Shown: piece after piece, positions 5,594-13,721 of the stretch
Position numbering within the stretch: the stretch's first letter is position 1
How the letters are laid out: each line of letters opens with the position of its first letter
IMG/VR virus record: IMGVR_UViG_3300046048_000772
Span: 1 to 20,552 of that record
DNA from: a virus
Reading direction: 5' to 3' (one strand)
DNA: 20,552 nucleotides
Position numbers and translations under genes: made by a program
Notes under the pieces: generated by a model
What the model saw: the letters and a program-made list of their open reading frames with translations, nothing else
The model's database searches: none
What the model was told of the DNA's origin: nothing

Positions 5594-7810
5594 ATGGCCA
5601 ACGACCCATCCCTCAACGGGATACCAAAGGTCTATCGGGGTGCTCCCCCTCTCCTCCAGGGGGAAGATCCGTTTTCACCAGACGATGATGGTTACGACTC
5701 CGAAAGAGTCGAATGGCTACGGACCATATGGCGCTCTCAGGACGAGCTCCTGCGGGACCGGGACCGCCTCATTGAGGCCAACATTCGGATGCTCTGCGGC
5801 CAACAGTGGAACGTGTGGTCGCGGCTCCTGGGGAGGTGGGTTGACGTAAGCCAATTCCTCTCCGACGACGAAAGACGCTGGCGATTCATGCCGGTACTCA
5901 ACCGGCTGATTCACTGGTTCATGCTCCTCCACGCTCGCCTCACCGAGAATCCCCCCGTTCTCTCCTTCCAAGCTGGGCCGGATCAGATCGACGCCGAATT
6001 GGCCGAGGTCGCGGATTCCGTGTGGAAACACCTGTGGTACGAAGCCAACATGGCCGACAAAGTGGATGAGATGTACGCATGGCTCATCCCCTCTGGCCGC
6101 TCTCACATGAAGTCCAGGATCGACCCGGACAAGGGAGATCCGGTGGTTTTCAAGGGCCCCGCCGTGCTTTCGGTCATGGGAGGCGGGGCCCAGCGGGTTC
6201 TCCCAAACGTCCCATACGGCCCTGACGGCCAACCCAGGGCCGAGCTCCTGAGTCCGGACGGGGATTTCAGAACGACCGGAAGCCCACACATCGAGTATGA
6301 GGGCGCCATCGTGGTGGATGTTCTGTCGGCTCTTGAGTGCCGGGGCCAGTGGGGATCCAACATCCGTTGGGAGGATAAGTCCTGGCATGTCCAGAGGTCC
6401 CTTCTCACGCCGGCAGAGGTATATGAAGCATGGGGCATTGAGGTTGATCCCACGATTCGCGGAGAGGATGCTGCCGATGCTGGGGTCCTGAAGCGATTGC
6501 TTCGTGGGGCTGGTTATTGGGGCGCTTCCCAGGGTAAGGGCCTCGTGGAAACCAGCGGATCCGGCGAAAACGAGGATCTGGTAGAGGTATTTGAATACTG
6601 GCAGAAGCCAGGGCGTTTCCCGGGGACGGAGAGGACAGAGGAACAGGCCGGTGGCCGACTTCTTATCACCGCAGGGGACAAGCGGGTGAGGGATGGCCAG
6701 AGGTACGCCCCCTTCAGGTACACCTCTCCGATCCGTGCCTTCGACTTTGTGAACATCCCGAGCCGGCCCTCAGGCACCTCCGTCCAGGAGATGATGAACG
6801 GCCCTCAAAAGACCTTCAACAGGGTCGTTTCCCAGATCCTCCAGCACTCCACCCTGACGGCAAACCCAATTCGGCTCGTGGACGCCATGAGGGTGCAGGA
6901 CGGACAGATCACCAATCGTCCCGGAGTCACGGTCATGTGCAACGACCTGTCGGCCCCCGGGGATCCAATCCGCTTTGTGCCTGTCCCGTCTTTGGGGTCA
7001 GATGTCTGGAGGACCCAAGTTCTCCTCCGAGACGAAATGATCGAGCTGGGCAACATCGCGGGTGCCGAGGGGACCCCGCCCACCTCCGACTCTTCCGGTG
7101 AGCTCGTGAAGGAGCTCCGCTTCAACTCTGATCGGTTCGTCGGACCAACGGCCCGGAGAACCGTTTCCGAGCTGGCGCGAATGGCCGAGGACTGGAACGT
7201 GATGATCCCGTTGATCTGGGACGAGGAGAAGATCATTCGCGTGGCTGGTGATGATTTGATTTCCAGCACGATCACGGTCATGCCAGAGCTGTTCCAACAG
7301 GGCAACGTAAACGCCAAGCCCGATGTCGAGAGTATGCTTCCAGAGGGCCGTGGTGAGAGACAGGCCCGGGTTGAGCGTCACTACGAAATGGGCCTCTACG
7401 GCCCCCCGGGAACCCCAGAGGCGGTTTCCAGGTTCTTCGAGCTCTCCAGGTTCCCCCACATGGCCAGGGAGGCCCGTCCAGGAGGAATGGACAGGGTGAC
7501 GGCCGAGCAGAACGTGGGCCGGCTCCTCCAGGGGGTGAGGGCTGAGGAGATCGACGTTTTCGAGTGGTACGAGCATGGGATCCACATTTTCGTGCTCGAA
7601 AGGGTTATGAAGTCTCCCCAGTACATCAAGCTCCCGGTTCACATCCAACAGGAGTTTTACAACCTCCGGGCCCTCTTCCAGATCGCCCAGAGCCAACGAC
7701 TGATCCAGAACGCCGAGCTCGAAAGTGCTGTGGCGTCCTCCATGCCCGCCCCCCCAGCGGAATCCGGTGGCGAAGAAGCCGCCCAAAACCCTGAAATCGG
7801 AGTTGCATAA
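5594..7810 (+). CDS. Portal protein
   Basis: This 738-residue protein would form the dodecameric ring at the capsid vertex through which DNA enters and leaves. The N-terminal region (about 35-150) has the characteristic portal pattern: a helical segment RDRDRLIEANIRMLCGQQW, an RWRFMPVLNRLIHWF segment, and a following acidic helix. A later stretch of about 20 residues from VNIPSRPSGTSVQEMMNGPQ, continuing QKTFNRVVSQI, resembles the conserved crown/stem region of large podovirus-type portals. Its size fits the large podoviral portals (P22 gp1 class) better than the smaller siphoviral ones. It ends with TAATG, sharing one base with the scaffold start. No clear ribosome-binding site precedes its ATG; the upstream AAGG is distant. 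Confidence 0.85.
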   Translation: MANDPSLNGIPKVYRGAPPLLQGEDPFSPDDDGYDSERVEWLRTIWRSQDELLRDRDRLIEANIRMLCGQQWNVWSRLLGRWVDVSQFLSDDERRWRFMPVLNRLIHWFMLLHARLTENPPVLSFQAGPDQIDAELAEVADSVWKHLWYEANMADKVDEMYAWLIPSGRSHMKSRIDPDKGDPVVFKGPAVLSVMGGGAQRVLPNVPYGPDGQPRAELLSPDGDFRTTGSPHIEYEGAIVVDVLSALECRGQWGSNIRWEDKSWHVQRSLLTPAEVYEAWGIEVDPTIRGEDAADAGVLKRLLRGAGYWGASQGKGLVETSGSGENEDLVEVFEYWQKPGRFPGTERTEEQAGGRLLITAGDKRVRDGQRYAPFRYTSPIRAFDFVNIPSRPSGTSVQEMMNGPQKTFNRVVSQILQHSTLTANPIRLVDAMRVQDGQITNRPGVTVMCNDLSAPGDPIRFVPVPSLGSDVWRTQVLLRDEMIELGNIAGAEGTPPTSDSSGELVKELRFNSDRFVGPTARRTVSELARMAEDWNVMIPLIWDEEKIIRVAGDDLISSTITVMPELFQQGNVNAKPDVESMLPEGRGERQARVERHYEMGLYGPPGTPEAVSRFFELSRFPHMAREARPGGMDRVTAEQNVGRLLQGVRAEEIDVFEWYEHGIHIFVLERVMKSPQYIKLPVHIQQEFYNLRALFQIAQSQRLIQNAELESAVASSMPAPPAESGGEEAAQNPEIGVA

Positions 7811-9039
7811 TGACGACACCAGCCGCCCCGGCGACCGAGGCAGTTACGCCTCCTGAAGCCGAAGCCCCTGTGACCGTCGAATCACTGATCAGCGATATGG
7901 AGAAAAGGATCGCTGAGGGTCGCCCCATAGTCGATAAGGAGCCTGCCGAAGATGCCATTCCAGAGCGAAGCCCAGAGGCGGTGGATGTGGGCGAACAAGC
8001 CGGCGATGGCAAAGAAGTGGGAGGAGGAGAAGAAGCAGATCCAGGCGAGGAAGAAGGCGACGAAGAAGAGGCCGGCCAGAGTGGTGAGGAGGAGGAAGGC
8101 GAGGGCGAAGAGGAGCTGAAGGCAGAGGGGGAAGAAGAGGAAGATGACGACGAGGACGTTTTCATCGCCTCCATCCCCGGGAGGCGCCCGGGGGATCCGG
8201 ACCTGAAGCTGGAGGTCGCTGGTCTGACCCAGGAGGAAACCGAGGCCATCAACCGCCTCCGGAACGGCTATCTCCGGGGTGAGGACTATCGGGCCCAGCT
8301 CGAGGCCGTCAACGCCACCAAGGCAGAGGTGGATTTCGTGGCCCAGCAGATGGACCTCAATCCGGCCGGATACATCAACGAGGTCCTGGGAGACGAGCAG
8401 AAGGTGGAGCTGGTGAAGTTCCTCCTCACCAACGAGAAGGTGTTCGACTCCGTTTTCCCCGAGATCGAGCGGTGGGAGAACGATAAGGGTCGCAGGGAAG
8501 GTGAAGCCGCGAAGATCGAGCGGGACATTCTGAAACGGAACCAAGCGGCCGTCCACAAGGCCCAGGCCAACCAAGCGGCCAGGGAGCAGGGAGACGCCAT
8601 CGTGCGCCACCTGGAGGATCTGGGCGAGTCGCTTTCCGAGGCCCATCTCGGCAGATATATGAGGTTTGCTCTCCAGGACTTGGACGATTTCGTGAAAGCG
8701 AATCCCAAGGCATCCCTCGACCTGGAGACGGTCAACATGGTCCTGAAAAGGACCGGGGTGTTTGAGTCGTTCGGCATCAAGCCCACCGTCAAGAAGGCCC
8801 CAGCAAAAGGACCCTCCCGCGCCAAATCCCCCCGGGACCGGCTGGCCGAGGCGAAAGGAAGGGTTGAAGAGGCTCGCAAAACTTCTGAAAGGTTCAAGAA
8901 GAAGCGAGCTCGGAAGCGGTCTGCGGGGACCTCCCCTCCTGGCTCTGGCCCCGGTCCAGTGACGCCTCCATTCAAGAAGGGCGAGACGATTGAGGAGCGT
9001 ATCGCCTACATCGAAAAGCACGGGATACCCAGAACCTAG
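7810..9039 (+). CDS. Putative scaffolding protein (acidic)
   Basis: Its place between portal and major capsid protein, and its composition, indicate an internal scaffold that guides prohead assembly and is then removed. The 409 residues split into a disordered Pro/Ala N-terminus, a very acidic tract of Glu, Asp and Gly (about 67-117), a helical charged middle (140-320) and a strongly basic region (324-371, including RFKKKRARKR), which in scaffolds commonly contacts the capsid shell. No protease signature was recognised. The start overlaps the portal stop by one base (TAATG). The stop codon lies inside a small hairpin at the capsid ribosome-binding site. Confidence 0.75.
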   Translation: MTTPAAPATEAVTPPEAEAPVTVESLISDMEKRIAEGRPIVDKEPAEDAIPERSPEAVDVGEQAGDGKEVGGGEEADPGEEEGDEEEAGQSGEEEEGEGEEELKAEGEEEEDDDEDVFIASIPGRRPGDPDLKLEVAGLTQEETEAINRLRNGYLRGEDYRAQLEAVNATKAEVDFVAQQMDLNPAGYINEVLGDEQKVELVKFLLTNEKVFDSVFPEIERWENDKGRREGEAAKIERDILKRNQAAVHKAQANQAAREQGDAIVRHLEDLGESLSEAHLGRYMRFALQDLDDFVKANPKASLDLETVNMVLKRTGVFESFGIKPTVKKAPAKGPSRAKSPRDRLAEAKGRVEEARKTSERFKKKRARKRSAGTSPPGSGPGPVTPPFKKGETIEERIAYIEKHGIPRT

Positions 9040-9056
9040 CCAGGGGCTAGGAGGAG
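9035..9056 (+). promoter_or_regulatory. Hairpin overlapping scaffold stop and capsid ribosome-binding site
   Basis: CCTAGCC (9035-9041) pairs perfectly with GGCTAGG (9045-9051) around the loop AGG. The scaffold stop TAG (9037-9039) lies in the left arm. The right arm covers the first bases of the capsid Shine-Dalgarno AGGAGGAG (9049-9056), which is 6 to 8 nt from the ATG at 9063. This geometry could couple capsid translation to scaffold translation, because a terminating ribosome would open the stem. Confidence 0.5.
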
Positions 9057-9062
9057 ATCGGA

Positions 9063-10346
9063 ATGGCCACTACCACCACAACCGATCTTGATTCTGCCAT
9101 GAAAATCATCTTTGACGATGCGCTGGTGAACAACGTCGTCAGGGACACCGAGCTGGTGGATTGTTTCCAGGACGGTGGCGGGATCAAGACGGACCAGACG
9201 ACCGGTGGGCGCTACATCGAGACGGCACAGATGTTCGCTCTGCCGGCAGGAGTCGGAGCTCGTTCGGAGGGGGACTACATCCCCGTGCCGAGGGGCCCCG
9301 TGATCGCAAACTCCCGGATCAACCTGAAGAAGGTCATGGGCGCCGTCGAAATGACGGCCGAAACCATGAAGATGGTCCGGACCAACGAGGGCGCATTCGT
9401 CAACTGGGCGAAGAGGGCCCTTCCAGCTCTCGTGGAGCGGGTCACCCACGAGCTCGACAGGATGCTCCTGGGCACCAGCTCCGCGATCCTGGCCCGAGTC
9501 AACGCCTCGACCCCGGCGACCACCCTGGACATCGACACGGCGATGGGGGTCGTACTGAACACCGTGGCCCACCCAGACCCGGTGCTCCAGTTCCTCATCG
9601 GGGCCGGCCTCCGTGCCTCTCCCAACGCTGACGGGTCCACCCCTCGTGCCGGCCAGATGGTCGTGGAGGATGTGGACTACGACAACAACCAGATCGAGGT
9701 CGATGCTCTGGCCACGGGTTTGGCCGACGACGACTACCTCTTCATGGGTGACGCGAACACCCTGTCGGCCGGGAAAGAGCCGATGGGGATTCACGGGATC
9801 GTGGACGACGGAACCCTCGTCGCCACCTTCCAGAACATCCTGCGGAGCACCTACTCCGCGTGGAGGTCCCTGTGCTACAACGCCCAGGGGTTCGGTACCA
9901 ACGTCGAGTTCACCGAGGACCTCATCCAGTTCGTGGATGACAAGGTGTGGATCGAGGGCGGTGGGAAACCGGACATGATTATCGCCCCCCGCTTCGGGTG
10001 CCGGCAGTTCTGGCAGGACCTGAAGGCCGACAGGGCGATCAACGATCCCCGCAACTACACTGGTGGAAAGGGCTACCTGTACATGGTGCTCGGGGACCGT
10101 CTCGTGAAGATCCGCTCCTGCCGCAAGATGCCCAGGAACGTGGCTTTCGGGATCACAACCTCCACCCTGAAAAAATTCATGCTTCACAACTGGGAGTGGG
10201 ATGACACCACCGGCTCCCTCTGGAAGCAGGTCGTGGACGGGACCGGCCGGAAGGATGCCTTCTGGGCCTATGGATCTCTCTACTGCGAGTTCGGATGCTC
10301 TGATCCGCAGAAGAATTGGAGAATCCAGAACATCTACGTTTCGTAA
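9063..10346 (+). CDS. Major capsid protein, HK97-like fold
   Basis: The 427-residue protein would form the icosahedral shell. Its position after portal and scaffold, and its pattern, support this. The N-terminal arm is helical (1-30). An extended-loop-like region (about 40-95) contains GGRYIETAQMF and SRINLKKVMGAVEMT, followed by a spine-like long helix (110-140, VNWAKRALPALVERVTHELDRMLLG). A beta-rich insertion (about 195-250) includes DYDNNQIEV, and a KPDMIIAPRF segment (302-311) is typical of the P-domain. It has the best ribosome-binding site in the window (AGGAGGAG), as expected for the most abundant virion protein. No N-terminal prohead-cleavage region is obvious. Confidence 0.88.
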   Translation: MATTTTTDLDSAMKIIFDDALVNNVVRDTELVDCFQDGGGIKTDQTTGGRYIETAQMFALPAGVGARSEGDYIPVPRGPVIANSRINLKKVMGAVEMTAETMKMVRTNEGAFVNWAKRALPALVERVTHELDRMLLGTSSAILARVNASTPATTLDIDTAMGVVLNTVAHPDPVLQFLIGAGLRASPNADGSTPRAGQMVVEDVDYDNNQIEVDALATGLADDDYLFMGDANTLSAGKEPMGIHGIVDDGTLVATFQNILRSTYSAWRSLCYNAQGFGTNVEFTEDLIQFVDDKVWIEGGGKPDMIIAPRFGCRQFWQDLKADRAINDPRNYTGGKGYLYMVLGDRLVKIRSCRKMPRNVAFGITTSTLKKFMLHNWEWDDTTGSLWKQVVDGTGRKDAFWAYGSLYCEFGCSDPQKNWRIQNIYVS

Positions 10347-10365
10347 CCTGACGGCTCCAACTTCG

Positions 10366-10389
10366 GCGGGGGCCCTGCGGGGCCCCCGC
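10366..10389 (+). terminator. GC-rich hairpin after the capsid gene (possible partial terminator or mRNA stabiliser)
   Basis: GCGGGGGCCC (10366-10375) and GGGCCCCCGC (10380-10389) form a perfect 10-bp stem with a TGCG loop, in the 60-nt gap after the capsid stop. No T-run follows (CTCTCAGG), so it is unlikely to end transcription fully. It may attenuate downstream expression or protect the capsid mRNA from 3' decay. Confidence 0.5.
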
Positions 10390-10406
10390 TCTCAGGACCA
10401 GAAGAG

Positions 10407-10904
10407 ATGCACGACTATCAGCCCCCGAGGGATGTCATAGAGAGGCTACGCGAAATCGACCCCCAGGCCGATCTCCTTTACGTCGGATCCGGGAAGTGGA
10501 TGCTTGGCGTCTACCGGCCCGGGCAGTACCGCATGGATTTCGCCAGGAAGCAGCTCTACTACCTCACGGGCGAGAAATCGCGGGAGGACGACCTTCCTCC
10601 TTGGGCTGTGGTTGCGAAGTATCGAAAGATGCAGGATGGCTTTGCGCCTGTTCTGATTGGAGAGGCTCAAAACGGCCTGTTTGGAGAGATGATCCGTGAC
10701 TTCCGCGTGGCCGATTGGTTCTGGAGGAACCGCCCCGACGAAAAGTTTGAGGAAAATCTCAACGCCACAGACACCTCCACCCTCATGCACCCGCGAATGG
10801 AGCAGATGGCCGATTTCGCTGATTCCGAGGCCGGGAGTGTATGGAGGCACACCCACAAGCACCCCGTTTCAATCGTGAAGCCCACGAGGAAGGTATTCCA
10901 ATGA
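10407..10904 (+). CDS. Conserved phage protein of unknown function
   Basis: The 165-residue soluble protein has no membrane segment. The order PPRDVIERLREIDPQADLLY, then GSGKWMLGVY, then QDGFAPVLIGE and RDFRVADWFWR, resembles small conserved proteins often encoded just after phage capsid genes. I recall the pattern but not a function. A purine-rich GAAGAG lies directly before the ATG. The end overlaps the next gene by ATGA. A minor virion or assembly role is plausible from position. Confidence 0.6.
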   Translation: MHDYQPPRDVIERLREIDPQADLLYVGSGKWMLGVYRPGQYRMDFARKQLYYLTGEKSREDDLPPWAVVAKYRKMQDGFAPVLIGEAQNGLFGEMIRDFRVADWFWRNRPDEKFEENLNATDTSTLMHPRMEQMADFADSEAGSVWRHTHKHPVSIVKPTRKVFQ

Positions 10905-11305
10905 CGCTGCCAAAAGGGACGCTCGGCCCTGGCATTTTGGGGCAGGAGCAATACGAAAGAGAAATCGTGGAAACAACCCGCGGGGCCAGCATTTTCGGCC
11001 CTGGTATTCTCGGCTACGACCCCCAGAAGGTCGAACTCCCTGGAGCAGAGCCCGAAGAGGAGCTCACGCCGACGAAGGTTCCAGATCCGGTCGTGCCGGA
11101 GGATTTCACCTTCCCGGATATGGGCCTCCCAGACCTGCGGGACACACTCATCGGGAACGAGTACCTGTTGGATTCGGCAATCGAGAGGGAATTTCAACGC
11201 GAGCCGGAACCTCGTCGCGGAGCTCTCAGACTCTTCATCGAAATCGAGAGTGAGGGAGAAAAGCGGGAGGAGGTTCTCCAAAGGCTCGGGGATGCGCTTG
11301 GATAA
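10901..11305 (+). CDS. Small acidic protein with a repeated GPGILG motif
   Basis: The frame extends upstream to 10841, but the ATG at 10901 is chosen because it overlaps the previous stop (ATGA). This gives 134 residues. The N-terminus carries two copies of a short motif, LGPGILG (8-14) and FGPGILG (32-38), 24 residues apart. A Pro/Glu-rich stretch that looks disordered follows, then a helical, charged C-terminus. No family was recognised. The hydrophobic Gly/Pro repeats in a disordered N-terminus suggest short docking motifs, perhaps for a symmetric capsid or connector surface; that is inference. It ends with TAATG, shared with the next gene. Confidence 0.6.
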   Translation: MTLPKGTLGPGILGQEQYEREIVETTRGASIFGPGILGYDPQKVELPGAEPEEELTPTKVPDPVVPEDFTFPDMGLPDLRDTLIGNEYLLDSAIEREFQREPEPRRGALRLFIEIESEGEKREEVLQRLGDALG

Positions 11306-11952
11306 TGGCCGTCACGGTAGCTCAGATCATTGAAGGTGCCCGGGACTATCATGCCTCCCTAGACCCCTACATCCACCCGGATCAAGTGCTGATCCGCTTC
11401 CTGGATCGTTACCACAAAACGCTCGTCCTGAAGGTCGCGCAGATCAATCCGGATGAGCTTTCGGTTTTTCAGGACATCACCCTACCCCTGGCCGATTTCG
11501 ACACCGGAGAGGCCGCTGAGGCGGCTCACCAATACCTCTCCGGGAAAGCCTTCTTTTTGAACGACACGGACGTTTGGGACAGGCTAGAGCATCTCCCCTG
11601 GGAATCCAGGGGCAGGAGGATCCACCAGCCGGCCTACTCGGTGCTCAACGGTTTCATTCGCCTCCACGGCACCGCTGCTGACTGGACCCAGTACCAGAGT
11701 TTGGAGATCCGGTACATCCCCATGACAACGACCCTCGCGGTGGTGACCGACCCGATTGTGCTCCCAGATACCGCCCTACCGTGCATGACGGCAGGGTGCG
11801 CTCACTTTCTCATGCGCCGGCAACCCGACCAGCCCTACAAGACCTACTTCTCAGAGCTCAGAGCAGAGTGGAAGGAAATGGAGATCACGTTTCTCCATGA
11901 GATTGCTGGAAGAAAGAAGGGCCAACTCTCACAAGTCAACGAAGTTTGGTGA
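11305..11952 (+). CDS. Putative head-tail adaptor (connector) protein
   Basis: The 215-residue protein has an N-terminal helix (TVAQIIEGARDYH), a second helical segment with RFLDRYHKTLVLKVAQINP, and a beta-rich middle including LEIRYIP. It then has a TDPIVLPDTALPCMTAGCAHFLMRR segment and a long C-terminal helix. A strand of the EIRYIP type, then a V-LPD-A turn, then a helix, is characteristic of proteins that dock under the portal ring in short-tailed phages (T7 gp11, P22 gp4 functional class). The assignment rests on this pattern and on gene order after the capsid gene. It could equally be a tail-completion protein. Confidence 0.5.
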   Translation: MAVTVAQIIEGARDYHASLDPYIHPDQVLIRFLDRYHKTLVLKVAQINPDELSVFQDITLPLADFDTGEAAEAAHQYLSGKAFFLNDTDVWDRLEHLPWESRGRRIHQPAYSVLNGFIRLHGTAADWTQYQSLEIRYIPMTTTLAVVTDPIVLPDTALPCMTAGCAHFLMRRQPDQPYKTYFSELRAEWKEMEITFLHEIAGRKKGQLSQVNEVW

Positions 11953-11960
11953 GGTGAAAA

Positions 11961-12692
11961 ATGGCTGTTACGACTACCCCGAAGGAATTGATGGACGCGG
12001 CCTATGCCAAATCCATGAAGAACAACCCGGGCCAGATCGCCACCGAAAGCACAGAGTTGTTCCAGCTCGTGATTCGGACGGTGCGGAAATTCTATTCCAT
12101 CGCGGCCCGGGTGAACCCCCTCTACTTCGCTGGCTCATCGGTAGTCGCGGCCCCGGGAGCTGGGACACCCTGGGATCGCCCAGAAGGCGCCGAGTCGATC
12201 TTCAGGCTGGAAACTGCCGCTGGTGATGAAGTCGTCGTGGTCCCGTTCGATGACAGAACCGCGGAAAGCGGGAAGCCGTCCGTGTATCGGATGGGGAAGC
12301 AGTATTACGAGGCCGGAAACGCCAGCGACCCGGATCCAAGCACCGATTCCCTCACCTTCTGGTATTCCCAACGGCCCACGGATCCCACGGACTATGTGAG
12401 CGCCATTGATTCCCAGTGGGAAGAGGCGTACAACGAGCTCCTAGTCCTGGAGCTGGCCGCGTATCTGGCGAAGAAGGATGCCGGAACAACCGGAAGGGAT
12501 GTGGAGGTTGCGGCCCTGGCTCACGAAAGGGACGAGTGGCTCAGGCTGTACATCATGTTCCTCGAGCACGAGACAGCGTGTGAGTTGCGGCGATGGGCCC
12601 ACATCCGGCGCTTCAACACGATGTCGCTGGTCCCGCTCAACGATCTCCTGGTTGGAGGAACCACGGTCAAGCTGGACCGGGGAGGGAACTGA
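11961..12692 (+). CDS. Second adaptor/connector-like protein
   Basis: The 243-residue protein is preceded by GAGGTG and starts like its neighbour (MAVT). It shows a similar plan: an N-terminal helix, a helix with LVIRTVRKFYSIAARVNP, and beta strands in the middle (EVVVVPFDD, SLTFWYSQRP). A long C-terminal helical pair follows (NELLVLELAAYLAKKDAG and LAHERDEWLRLYIMFL). This suggests a second ring protein of the head-tail interface or tail, possibly an ancient duplication of the gene before it; sequence identity is low by eye. No catalytic motif is seen. Confidence 0.5.
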   Translation: MAVTTTPKELMDAAYAKSMKNNPGQIATESTELFQLVIRTVRKFYSIAARVNPLYFAGSSVVAAPGAGTPWDRPEGAESIFRLETAAGDEVVVVPFDDRTAESGKPSVYRMGKQYYEAGNASDPDPSTDSLTFWYSQRPTDPTDYVSAIDSQWEEAYNELLVLELAAYLAKKDAGTTGRDVEVAALAHERDEWLRLYIMFLEHETACELRRWAHIRRFNTMSLVPLNDLLVGGTTVKLDRGGN

Positions 12693-12695
12693 GTA

Positions 12696-13718
12696 ATGGC
12701 TATCCTGGGGATGGAGTCTTTCGGCCAGTACACCCCCGGAACTCACGCATACACGGACACCGAGTTTGCGGGAATCTGGACCATGACGGCCGGGGACTGG
12801 AAGCTGACTTCCTTGGGTGATGGGAGGGCCAAACTCGGCACCGCTTATTACACCACCACCTCTATGAAATACCTCCTGAAGAGTGCCGCAACGACCATCG
12901 TTGTGGGCTTCTATTGTCACCGGAATAGGGCTACGACACACGAGATTTTTATATTGCAACATGCAGGCGTGGGGACGGTTGGGTGTATCTGCATGAACTC
13001 TTCGGGCCAGATTTATTGGACCACCTTCTCCAACGACTCCAATTACGTCAAACTGACCTCGACTCAGGCGGTCGCTGTGGGTGTCCCAACCCACATCACC
13101 GTAAAGGTGGTCATCGACCAGACAGCCGGTTCGGTCGAAATCTATTTCGGGGGGATCTTGGATTCCTCCGTTACCGGTGTGGACACAAACTTTACTTCCC
13201 CTACCTGTAACCAACTCACGGTTTATCCTTCTGGAAACTATGGCGGCGTACCGAACACAGAAATCTCCGATCTCTATGCCGACGACTCCACGGTTCACGG
13301 CGATGTGAAGTGCTCCTACGACCCGATGGATCAGTCCGGCTCCAGCGCCGATTGCACCCCTACCGGCGACACCAATAACGAAGATTGTGTGGACGAGGTG
13401 GGGCCAGACGAGGACACCACCTACAACCGCACGACCACGAACGGTGACCGGGACTCGCTGGGCCATTCCGGCTCCGGGACCGTAGCGAGTGCGATAGCGG
13501 TCATGGCTATCGCTCGGGCCAGGAAAGAGGACGCGAACAATGCCAGCCTGAAGCTCGGCGTGAAGTACGGAGGCTCCGAATCGCTCTCGGCCGCGAAGTC
13601 GCTCGCCACCTCCTATGCGTACATCACCGAGATTTTCGATGACGTTCCGGGGGGTTCCGGCTGGACGGCAGCCCAACTAGCGGCTGCGGAAAGCCTCTAC
13701 GAAAACTCGTCGGTGTGA
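12696..13718 (+). CDS. Lectin-like (LamG/concanavalin-fold) virion protein
   Basis: The 340-residue protein appears to have two parts. Residues 1-200 look like a beta-sandwich of the LamG/concanavalin type: regularly spaced strands and the segment HITVKVVIDQTAGSVEIYF followed by a GGILDSSVTGVDT turn. Residues 203-337 match a recurrent C-terminal module of phage structural proteins: HGDVKC, then CVDEVGPDEDTTY, then GDRDSLGHS, AIAVMAIARARKEDA, and a TSYAYITEIF...GWTAAQL ending. Such proteins sit on capsids or tail fibres and may bind glycans. It starts 4 nt after the previous stop, without a strong ribosome-binding site. Confidence 0.65.
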   Translation: MAILGMESFGQYTPGTHAYTDTEFAGIWTMTAGDWKLTSLGDGRAKLGTAYYTTTSMKYLLKSAATTIVVGFYCHRNRATTHEIFILQHAGVGTVGCICMNSSGQIYWTTFSNDSNYVKLTSTQAVAVGVPTHITVKVVIDQTAGSVEIYFGGILDSSVTGVDTNFTSPTCNQLTVYPSGNYGGVPNTEISDLYADDSTVHGDVKCSYDPMDQSGSSADCTPTGDTNNEDCVDEVGPDEDTTYNRTTTNGDRDSLGHSGSGTVASAIAVMAIARARKEDANNASLKLGVKYGGSESLSAAKSLATSYAYITEIFDDVPGGSGWTAAQLAAAESLYENSSV

Positions 13719-13721
13719 GCC

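Noticed and set aside
5403-5849. 148-residue + strand frame starting in the regulatory gap
   Set aside because: It begins within the terminator T-run region, crosses the promoter-like site, and then overlaps the portal gene in another frame. No family pattern.
7626-9021. Long antisense open frames opposite the scaffold gene (208 and 379 residues)
   Set aside because: They mirror the acidic low-complexity tract (Ser- and Leu-rich in reverse) and lie fully opposite a gene with clear context. High GC content gives long spurious antisense frames.
9036-10187. 383-residue antisense frame opposite the major capsid gene
   Set aside because: Its composition is dominated by His, Val, Gly and Asp from reversed codons, it has no recognisable motif, and it is a shadow of the capsid frame.
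12441-13676. 411-residue antisense frame across the second adaptor-like and the lectin-like genes
   Set aside because: It spans a junction of two supported + strand genes and shows no domain or ribosome-binding site.
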